From Dermacoccus abyssi (GTDB lineage: Bacteria; Actinomycetota; Actinomycetes; Actinomycetales; Dermatophilaceae): a DNA stretch of 64,000 nt. Within the stretch, counting starts at the first letter, position 1. Every line of letters starts with the position of its first letter. Positions 25,897-32,916 of this stretch are shown piece after piece. The position numbers and the translations under genes are program-made. The DNA lies in assembly GCF_034541975.1 (NCBI RefSeq), contig NZ_JAVYJM010000001.1; one strand, written 5' to 3'. The notes below the pieces were generated by a model. That model was not told the origin of the DNA, did no database searches, and saw only the letters and a list, made by a program, of their open reading frames with translations.

Positions 25897-26486
25897 CACA
25901 CCGCCCGCGCGCGAACGACCTTCAGCATCTCGCGCACCTGGACGGCGTACAGCAGGCCGGCGAGCCAGTACAGGCACACACCCCACAGGACGAAGGCCCA
26001 GGCGGTAGGGCGCGCCAGGTCACCGGCAGCGCCCTCGATCTCGGCGAGCAGGAGAAGGGGGAAGGCGTACAGAAGGTTGAAGGTGGCCGCCTTGCCGATG
26101 AAGTGCACCGGCGGCAGCGGAAGGTTGTGCCGACGGACGGTGGGCGCCATCGTGAGGATGAAGACTTCGCGCAGAACCAGGGCGAGCACCACCCACATCG
26201 GCAGGATTCCACGCATCGCGAGGCAGACGATCGTCGCGACGATGTAGAGCCGGTCAGCCATCGGGTCGAGGATGGCTCCGAGACGCGACTGCATGTCGAA
26301 CTTGCGGGCGATCTTGCCATCGAGGTAATCGGTGAACCCCGCCACCATGAGGACGACGAGGGCCGTCTTGTCCCACTCCGAAAGGATCAGCCAGACGAAC
26401 GCCGGAACACCGACGAGCCGCAGGAAGGACAGCACGTTCGGCACCGTCCAGATGCGGCTCGAAAGCTCCGGTTCAGCGGTCGTCAC
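25896..26486 (-). CDS. pgsA: CDP-alcohol phosphatidyltransferase, PgsA-like
   Basis: Membrane enzyme (196 aa) that transfers a phosphatidyl group from CDP-diacylglycerol to an alcohol, most likely glycerol-3-phosphate or a second phospholipid headgroup. The full family motif D-x2-D-G-x2-A-R-x8-G-x3-D-x3-D is present (D53 to D78 in DYLDGKIARKF...LDPMADR). About six TM segments. It is the first gene of the minus-strand cluster, in the position of mycobacterial pgsA2 (Rv1822). Which alcohol is used is inferred. Confidence 0.87.
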   Translation of the reverse strand: MTTAEPELSSRIWTVPNVLSFLRLVGVPAFVWLILSEWDKTALVVLMVAGFTDYLDGKIARKFDMQSRLGAILDPMADRLYIVATIVCLAMRGILPMWVVLALVLREVFILTMAPTVRRHNLPLPPVHFIGKAATFNLLYAFPLLLLAEIEGAAGDLARPTAWAFVLWGVCLYWLAGLLYAVQVREMLKVVRARAV

Positions 26487-26582
26487 AGGCCAAGACTAGG
26501 CGATGGCCCCGCGCGGCGCGCACCGACCGTCGAGCCCGCGGCCCCTAGCATGGAGCCGTACTGCACCGACCCCGAGGAGCTC

Positions 26583-27404
26583 ATGTCCGCCGCACGCAAC
26601 ACCCTGTTCACCGCGCTCGCCTGCCTGAGCGTGTCCGCCGCCTCCCTGACGGCGCCGGCGTCCGCGCAATCACCCGCTGAGGCCTCTGCCCCCGCGAGCG
26701 CCGCGACGACGACCGCCACCGGCCTGCGTGCCGCGTCGAACGCCCTGTACGAGAACTGGGCCGGCTACCAGGTTGCGGCGAAGAACCCGACGCAGGCCCG
26801 GGGTTCGTGGACGGTACCGAAGGCGTCGTGGCCCGGACGTGACGGCTACTCGAACATGTGGGTGGGTCTCGGCGGCGGAAACCGTGCGCAGGGCCAGCTC
26901 ATCCAGGCCGGAACGGAGCACGACTCGAAGTGTGTCGCCCTCCGGGCGGGCAAGTGCTCGAAGTGGAAGAACGACTACTACCTGTGGGTCGAGACGTTCC
27001 CTCAGCGCTCGCAGGAACGCATCACGAATCTGCCCGTCTCCCCCGGTGACCCTGTCAGGGTCGCGGTGCGCTGGTCGGCGCGGGACAGCCGTGCCTACTT
27101 CACGCTGTGCAACGAGCGCCTCCAGCGCTGTGTCGTGACCTCCCGCGCCACGAGCGCGCCGAAGGGCGTTGCCGAGTTCGTGCTCGAACGCCCGAGCCGC
27201 GCCGACGGACGCCCGCTCGCCCTCGCGAACACGGGCACCGTCTCGTTCCGTCAGCTCAGCGTCACCGACGCCTCGGGCACGCGGGTGCCGAAGAAGATGG
27301 CCCACACGCGCATCTTGATGTTCAACGGCAACCTGCTCGCATCGCCGGGCGCGTGGTCGGCGAGCGGCAACGGCTTCCCGGTGACGTTCAAGCGCGCGGC
27401 CTGA
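26583..27404 (+). CDS. Secreted G1-family (glutamic/eqolisin-like) peptidase
   Basis: A 273-aa protein with a Sec signal peptide (about 1-31, LFTALACLSVSAASLTAPASAQ) followed by an Ala/Thr-rich linker. The mature part shows eqolisin-type beta-sandwich motifs: NWAGYQV, ARGSWTVPKA, SNMWVGLGGG, LIQAGTEH (candidate catalytic Gln) and YLWVETFP (candidate catalytic Glu). Two Cys pairs (CVALRAGKC; CNERLQRC) could form disulfides outside the cell. ATG at 26583 has GAGGAG 5-10 nt upstream. It is divergent from pgsA. Glutamic peptidases were first known from fungi; activity here is inferred. Confidence 0.75.
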   Translation: MSAARNTLFTALACLSVSAASLTAPASAQSPAEASAPASAATTTATGLRAASNALYENWAGYQVAAKNPTQARGSWTVPKASWPGRDGYSNMWVGLGGGNRAQGQLIQAGTEHDSKCVALRAGKCSKWKNDYYLWVETFPQRSQERITNLPVSPGDPVRVAVRWSARDSRAYFTLCNERLQRCVVTSRATSAPKGVAEFVLERPSRADGRPLALANTGTVSFRQLSVTDASGTRVPKKMAHTRILMFNGNLLASPGAWSASGNGFPVTFKRAA

Positions 27405-27414
27405 CGCTGCCGGT

Positions 27415-28867
27415 TCAGCCCGCCTGGGGTTCGATCCGGCGGATGGTGTCGTCGCCGTCGTCCGCGCGGACCGCTGACGGCTTGAGCAGCTGCTGGAGCC
27501 GCAGCGGGAACTTCATGGCGACGAGGAGGATGACGATTCCCGTGAACGAGGCGGAGAGCACGATGATCGCTCGACCGAGCGACATCGTCTCCGCGAGCGC
27601 GGCTCCGACGACCGGTGACACTGCTCCACCGAGCGCCGACGTTGTAGGTGAAGCCGAGCGCGGCGGCGCGCTTCTCGATGGAGAACCAGCTCACCATCCA
27701 CTTGGGCACGAGGCCGCCGACGCCGGCGCCGAAGCACTGCTGGACGAACAGCAGGAGCCCGATGAGGAGCGCGTGGTCCGAGGTCAGCGTGAAGATCGGC
27801 CACAGCAAGGGTAGGGAGATGAGCAGGCTGCCCCAGTAGGCGCGAGTCGTGCCGAAGCGGTCGCCGGTGAAACCGGCCAGGATCGCACCGAAAGCCGTAC
27901 CGAATCCGCTCCAGAAGAGGATGTCGCTGACTTCTCCGGGCGAGAGACCGAGGTCGGTCTTGAGGTAGGTCGGCAGCAGGGCCGTGATGGGCCAGGCGAA
28001 GAAGAACACGGTGAAGACCACGACCGTCACGGCAACGGCGGTGGGCCAGCGCTGAGGCTCGAACTGCACGAGGAACCAGACGAACACTGCCGTGATGAAG
28101 ACGGACATCGGTGCGACGGTCCCTGCGCCGTGGACGTAACCACCGAAGATGGCGAGGAGAACCGCGAACGTCGCCAGGGTGAGGAGGACGTTGAGAATGC
28201 GGTGCGGGCCGCGGTAGAGCGTCGTGAACATGTCAGGCGTTGCATCCACCCGACCGGAGTCCTTCGCCCGGCGGAAGTCCTCCGGTTCGGGCAGACCACG
28301 GCGCAGCCAGAGGGCGAGCACGATCGGCACGAGACCGATGGCGAACAGCGCTCGCCAGCCCCACGCGGGCACCACGAAGCGGTAGACCTGAGCGACCAGC
28401 ACTCCACCGATGGAGAAGCCGCTGATGAGGAAGGCGCTCGCCTTGTTACGCAGGTGCTGCGGCCACGACTCGATGACGTAGGTGGCGCTCGCGGAATACT
28501 CCCCCGCCATGCCGAAGCCGATGAGAAGGCGTGCGGCGAACATCATGACGTAGCCGGTGGAGACTGCACACAACAGTGAACCGAGGGAGAACGTGACGAT
28601 GGCGAGCACCATGGCGTCACGGCGTCCGAGGGTGTCGGCGATGGCGCCGAGCACGAGACCTCCGAACCAGCGGGAGACGAACGCCGCGCTGATGAGGGTG
28701 GCGGCCTGGACGCCGTTGAGGTCGAACTCGTCGGCCACCTCGGTGAGGACGAGCGTGATGATGACGAAGTCGAAACCGTCGAGCAGGTACCCGAGCCACG
28801 CGGCCCAGAAGGACTTCCACTGCGTCGGGCTGACCTCGCGATACCAGGGCACGGTGGCAGCGTTCAT
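27415..28867 (-). pseudogene. nanT: Sialic acid transporter NanT (MFS), frameshifted
   Basis: MFS sialate:H+ symporter, closely like Escherichia coli NanT: VPWYREVSPTQWKSFWAAWL at the start, LGYLLDGFDFVIITLVLTEV in TM1, AGEYSASATYVIESWPQHLR in TM4-5, ALLPTYLKTDL in TM7. The frame is intact for about 410 codons, to GFTYNVGA. It then breaks at 27634-27637, and the C-terminal part (SPVVGAALAETMSLGRA...) continues in another frame to the stop at 27415. Restoring a lost GC (GGCGCTC to GGCGCGCTC) gives the expected NVGALGGAVSPVVGA. No other sialic acid gene is nearby. It could be a true null or a sequencing error in a GC repeat. Confidence 0.8.
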
Positions 28868-28972
28868 GTGTGCCTCCTCATCCGGTTGTGCTGCTCACGG
28901 TTCTCCGGCACCTTATAGAGATTCGATGCGTCGCAGGCTGAATTCGCTCTGGGCACGGTGCCGGCCGAGCGT

Positions 28973-28978
28973 TAGGGT
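28973..28978 (+). promoter_or_regulatory. -10 box TAGGGT, leaderless layout
   Basis: Ends 6 nt before the ATG at 28985. Confidence 0.4.
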
Positions 28979-28984
28979 CGAAGC

Positions 28985-29494
28985 ATGAACGGCATCGAGG
29001 TACTCAAGGATCTGGCGGGACGAGCCGCGGAGGTGGCGGGTTCCCTGCGGGACGTTCCAGCCGAGCGACTCAACGCTCACCCGGGGCACGACAACTCGAT
29101 CGCGTGGCTGTTGTGGCATGCAGCTCGAGAGATCGACGTGCAGGTCGCGCAGCTCTCGGGCGAACAACAGGAGTGGACGCGAGGGGGCTGGGCGGAGAAG
29201 CTCGGCGTGGACCGCGGTGCGGACGCGATGGGCTACGGCGATTCCTCCGAGCAGGCGCGCGCCCTCGTGGTGAACGACGCGAACGCCCTCGTCGATCACC
29301 TCGAGGCCGTGACGGCTGCGCACGTGGCCTACCTCGACACCCTGACGGACGCGGACCTCGACGATGTCGTCGACGAGAACTGGGATCCGCCGGTGACCCG
29401 CGGCGCCCGCCTGGTGAGCGTCAGCGAGGATGCGCTGCAGCACGTCGGCCAGGCGAGCTACCTTGCAGGCATGAAGGATTCCGCCTTCGAGTGA
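28985..29494 (+). CDS. DinB/DUF664-family protein
   Basis: A 169-aa four-helix-bundle protein of the DinB_2/mycothiol-transferase-like type. The likely metal histidines are in HDNSIAWLLWHAAREIDVQ and LQHVGQASYLAGM. Such proteins use bacillithiol or mycothiol in actinobacteria and act as thiol transferases or isomerases in detoxification, but many are uncharacterised. It is expressed from a leaderless-type promoter and is 49 nt upstream of a broken NTF2-like gene. Confidence 0.72.
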   Translation: MNGIEVLKDLAGRAAEVAGSLRDVPAERLNAHPGHDNSIAWLLWHAAREIDVQVAQLSGEQQEWTRGGWAEKLGVDRGADAMGYGDSSEQARALVVNDANALVDHLEAVTAAHVAYLDTLTDADLDDVVDENWDPPVTRGARLVSVSEDALQHVGQASYLAGMKDSAFE

Positions 29495-29543
29495 GTCGCG
29501 TTCCGACGCGACGCCCGGTCGTCAGCGCACGTATCGTCGAAAC

Positions 29544-29991
29544 ATGACCATCAGCAGCCAGGACATCGACGACTTCTTCGGTCGCTATGCGGCGGCGCTC
29601 ACGAATTTCGACGCCGGGGCCTCGGCGGACCTGTGGGCGACACCCGGCACGATCGTGGACGACCGGGTTCTCCGGCGTCCTCGACTCACGGGACGCGATG
29701 GTGTCAGGGCTCGAGCAGTCCTAGCCGGTCTACAAGCAGCTCGGTCTCGCGTCGGTGGCGTACGAGATCGTCGATCAGCGCCACTTCAGTGACCGTCTCG
29801 TCCTCGTCGCCGTCCGCTGGACGTTCTTCGACGCGAACGGGGACGCCCTCACGGACAGCAGCCCCTCCTACCTCCTGCGTCGCGAGGATTCCGGTCTGCG
29901 GGCGACCGTATGCATCCAGACCGACGACATGGAGAAGCTGCAGGCACTCGCCGAAAGCCGCGGGGTGGATCTCGCGTCCCGCAGCGAGTGA
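29544..29991 (+). pseudogene. NTF2/SnoaL-like protein gene, frameshift plus nonsense
   Basis: The first 41 codons (ISSQDIDDFFGRYAAALTNF to IVDDR) and the last 83 (ASVAYEIVDQRHFSDRLVLV onward) form one small alpha+beta domain of the NTF2/SnoaL type, with the typical N-terminal helix and the VRWTFFDANG strand. They lie in different frames. One extra G in the run at 29666-29668 would explain the shift, and the joined frame also has a TAG at 29722. The leaderless-type box TATCGT precedes the ATG by 6 nt. Two lesions make a true pseudogene more likely than one read error. Confidence 0.65.
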
Positions 29992-30024
29992 CTCTCACCG
30001 CGTCCGGCGAAACGAGCACGAAAA

Positions 30025-30059
30025 AGCGGGAGGGATCGCACAATGCGATCCCTCCCGCT
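30025..30059 (-). terminator. Original tRNA-Pro terminator, now detached from the tRNA
   Basis: Perfect 16-bp stem with the 3-nt loop CAA, followed on the minus strand by TTTTT. It lies directly 3' of the left att repeat, where the tRNA would have ended before the island inserted. Confidence 0.8.
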
Positions 30060-30061
30060 GG

Positions 30062-30107
30062 TCTGTCGGGCTGACAGGATTTGAACCTGCGACCCCTTGA
30101 CCCCCAG
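30062..30107 (-). repeat. attL: 46-bp copy of the tRNA-Pro 3' end
   Basis: Exact copy of 45867-45912. It contains the T arm, the variable region and part of the anticodon arm of tRNA-Pro, and homology stops abruptly within the anticodon loop. It is not a functional tRNA because the 5' half is missing. Confidence 0.92.
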
Positions 30108-30200
30108 GTACCCGGTTCGACCCGAATCCCTGATTTTCCGGGCATCTCTGCCCCTCAGACGGCGCCACTTCACGTCATGACTTTCATGAATTGCATGCAT

Positions 30201-30229
30201 CAGGTCCCGAGCAGGTCCCGGCGCCTGGC
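30201..30229 (+). repeat. Candidate integrase arm site, left
   Basis: Two GGTCCCG units 11 nt apart followed by GCGCCTGGC. It resembles the motif at 45722-45750 (GTCCCGGCGC-TGGC shared) and lies 94 nt inside attL. Confidence 0.35.
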
Positions 30230-30317
30230 GGGCACACCGGGCTCGAGTCGACAACCCGAAGGCGCAGCTTGCCCGCTCACACAACCAAGGTACGCGGCGG
30301 CGCCAGCAGCGTCGTGG

Positions 30318-30337
30318 TCGCTGCAATACCCCCTATG
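30318..30337 (+). repeat. 20-nt repeat, copy 1
   Basis: TCGCTGCAATACCCCCTATG, identical to 35476-35495 in the divergent control region. Confidence 0.8.
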
Positions 30338-30503
30338 TTTCTCATCGATGAAAACAGCCCCGCCCAGGTATTTCATTGCGTTTGCGATCATCGCAGGCAC
30401 TGGCCTCGACAACGATTGTCGCTTATGACGCACGACCGCGCTGGGCCACATCATCCACCGGTCTGTGCTTCGCCCAGCCGCTCGCGGCCCGCGGTGGACA
30501 CGC

Positions 30504-30509
30504 TAGGTT
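30504..30509 (+). promoter_or_regulatory. -10 box TAGGTT before the HNH-like gene
   Basis: Ends 6 nt before the ATG at 30516. The preceding GACACGCTAGG also occurs at 35442-35452. Confidence 0.35.
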
Positions 30510-30515
30510 CTCCGC

Positions 30516-31378
30516 ATGGTGAACTGCGTTATCTGCGGGATCAGGCCCGCTGTGGGCAAGGGAGAGCATGTTTGGCCGGCGTGGTTCCTCAAGGACGCCG
30601 ACGCCGCCGGGGCGCCGTCCTTCGGGTGGTCATTCAACGGTAAGGCTCTGCTCAACCGTGATGACGAGCCTCTACCTTTCGCCGAGCGCCAACGCTTGCT
30701 CGTACCGGTTGGTCGGAGTTGTAATGCGACGCTCGATACCCGCTTCGAGAAGCCGGCGAAGGAGATAGTCCGGCGGTTGGCGCCGAACTCCTGGGTCGGA
30801 GATGCAGAGGCGCACGAATGGACCGCCGGGGGCTGTGGTTCGCGAAGATCCTTCTCCTCGCTACCCATCCGCTCGCTTTGCATCAACACCCCGAGATCAA
30901 TAAGCACCGGATCATCGGAGAGTGGGAAACGGAAGACTTCTCGTGGCTCATCGAGGGCACTCCCCCACCGTCAGACCTCTCGCTGTGGGTGTTTCGCGCC
31001 GAGCAAGAAGAGGGGACCCCGACCGCACGCGTCCTGCTTCCCAAGGTGGTTCAACTCGACGACGGCACCACACCGTTTCCGATGACCATGATCACGCTCG
31101 AAGGCATCTGTTTGACGCTCGTCTACCATCCCGGATGGGCATCGATCATCCCCTGGTCGCTGAGGGCGCAGCTTGGGAGCTCCTCCACAACGCTCGCCAA
31201 AGGCGATCTCGCCGACCTCCCGCTCTTGCCGTTCAACGCCATCAACTGGCGTCGACCAAACACCGTCGTGCTCGCGAACGGGCTTCGCCTCGACGGCACA
31301 CTCCCGCCCCTGGGAACCATCACCGACTCCCCCATCCCCGGCAGCCTCATAGACGTCATCCGGACAGCGTCGTTCTGA
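30516..31378 (+). pseudogene. HNH/zinc-finger-like protein gene, frameshifted
   Basis: The N-terminal part has an HNH-like treble-clef start: C4-x2-C7 (NCVICGI), GEHVWPAWFL with a His, then GRSCNATLDTRF, where related modules have C-x2-C-N; the first Cys is replaced by Gly. The frame is lost at about 30824-30833 in a run of five G. With six G the sequence reads on as TAGGLWFAKILLLATHPLAL and continues to 31378 (about 287 aa in all). A lost key Cys and a frameshift point to decay, though the homopolymer could be misread. The function of the intact family is not known to me. Confidence 0.6.
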
Positions 31379-31403
31379 CCTTAGCTCGCAACGCCGCCAC
31401 TCC

Positions 31404-32552
31404 GTGACGATCCGGCGACTCCACTTGGCAACGCAGAGTCCCTTTCACCCGGAGCCTGGCGGCGTGCCAGCGCTGAGCCTTGAACCAGGAACACACGATC
31501 GATTCGCGGTTGCCGCCACTTCCGCGGCGGCGCGATCTCGGGGAGCGTTCGTCGCGCAGACACGTCTGCGCCCGCTCGACGGCGGTGAGATTCAGATTGT
31601 CCAGACGTTCGGTGCCACCGAGGACGCCGCTCGCGACACTTTGCGTAAGGCAGTCGCCGGGAGCATCGGTACGGTCACCCAACCCGCTGCACCGCTGGGC
31701 GAACCGCTGGCCGCCCGAGCATCGGATGCAGACACCGTGATCATCAACTCCCGCGAAGCGATGAGGAAGTTCGCGGCTCTCATATACAGGTCGCACCGGT
31801 TCATCGCTCCAGACTCGGACGCGGCGAACGACGCCAGGCTGTCCGGTAGCGACATCGTCCCGGTGAACGTGGTCGATGGGTTCGTGTCAGCCATCGTCGA
31901 CCACCTTCAGGCCTGGGTAGACAAGACCGGTGGCCACGAGGGTGAGCCACAGCTGTGGCTGAGCCTCTACAGCGACTACACACTCTTTCGCCCGGTTCTG
32001 GAGTCCCTCGCTGCGGCGATATGGGTGCTGGGTCCTGATGACAGTCGCGAGCGCATCAAGAACGCAACGAAACTCCTCGCCACCGAACTCAGCCAGTCCA
32101 AGCGGTTCGCGGATCGGGTGCGACGTGCGGGACATCCGGACGCCCTGACCGACCAGGTCAACGCTGGACCGGAACACATCGTGCACGACGTGTGCATACG
32201 AATGGGCTTCGATGAGCGGCAGATCAACCGTCCGGTAGATCCGTCCACATTGCCCGACAAGGCGAGCCGGTTCATACCGGGCGGGAACAATGCGTTCTAT
32301 CGTCTCTGGTCGATCTGCTCCGCACACGCACACGCACAATTGTTCGCGGTGATGCGCCACGGTGCCCGCACCGCCGGATCGGGTCCACACGGCGGCTGGA
32401 CCTACGTTGAAGCAGACTCCGAGTCCTTCGCCGAGCTCATCAAGTTCGCCGGCGACGGGCTGAACGTGCTGAGCACGTTACTGAATCGACGCGGCCACTC
32501 CCTCGATGCGGAGTCTGGACCAAGGCCGGGCGGAAGCACGGAAGCCATCTGA
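31404..32552 (+). CDS. Hypothetical protein (up to 382 aa)
   Basis: Unrecognised. Residues about 115-360 look like a soluble helical domain: MRKFAALIYRSHRF, LWLSLYSDYTLFRPVLESLA, AIWVLGPDDSRERIKNATKL and FYRLWSICSAHAHAQLF. The pattern resembles actinobacterial proteins of unknown function that carry a conserved RPxLExxxxxxWLLxPDD helix. The GTG start at 31404 is weak: the first 110 residues are low in predicted structure, so translation may begin further in. It is on the same strand as the broken HNH-like gene, 25 nt after it. No signal peptide or membrane segment. Confidence 0.55.
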   Translation: MTIRRLHLATQSPFHPEPGGVPALSLEPGTHDRFAVAATSAAARSRGAFVAQTRLRPLDGGEIQIVQTFGATEDAARDTLRKAVAGSIGTVTQPAAPLGEPLAARASDADTVIINSREAMRKFAALIYRSHRFIAPDSDAANDARLSGSDIVPVNVVDGFVSAIVDHLQAWVDKTGGHEGEPQLWLSLYSDYTLFRPVLESLAAAIWVLGPDDSRERIKNATKLLATELSQSKRFADRVRRAGHPDALTDQVNAGPEHIVHDVCIRMGFDERQINRPVDPSTLPDKASRFIPGGNNAFYRLWSICSAHAHAQLFAVMRHGARTAGSGPHGGWTYVEADSESFAELIKFAGDGLNVLSTLLNRRGHSLDAESGPRPGGSTEAI

Positions 32553-32916
32553 CCCAGATTGTCCGAGGGGGAGCAGCATTCGGGCATGGATCAACTGCGA
32601 GTCCTTCAGATCGCACACGAGTTCGGGCCCCGACGTCAGTAAGCAGTCACAGCCAGCGAATGAAAGGACTCAGCACTGATCGATGGCCTCTGGTGACGCG
32701 AGAGTCCCTCCTTCGACAGCGACTCACGAAGTCGATCCCATCAACTATTCCGGTGTCGGCCGTGCGTTACACCTTGTGGAATTCCGCGGCTACAGCAGAT
32801 CTCAGCGCGTATGTTCTTGGATCGGGGACTCGACGCATGACCGGTTCGAGGGATCCCAAGGTGGGCGCTGCCGGCGCGGAGGACGCCTGACAGCCTGAAC
32901 GTGGGATTCTGGTGAG
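32553..32916. other. 364-nt gap between convergent genes, no convincing gene
   Basis: Short open stretches exist on the plus strand (to 32890 and 32898) but show no coding bias, and the peptide sequences are low-complexity or basic. No strong terminator hairpin was found between the convergent genes. Confidence 0.5.

Larger units (their letters stand above)
30108..30515. other. Left arm of the island, no convincing gene
   Basis: 408 nt. It contains a tandem CAGGTCCCG motif (30201-30229), one copy of a 20-nt repeat (30318-30337) and a small dyad (CGACAACGATTGTCG, about 30407-30421). No frame shows coding bias. Confidence 0.6.

Noticed and set aside
25890..26582. Upstream extension of the G1 peptidase frame
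   Set aside because: It is antisense to pgsA; the signal peptide and Shine-Dalgarno place the start at 26583.
30062..30107. tRNA-like sequence as a separate tRNA gene
   Set aside because: Only the 3' part is present and the match ends in the anticodon loop; it is the att duplicate.
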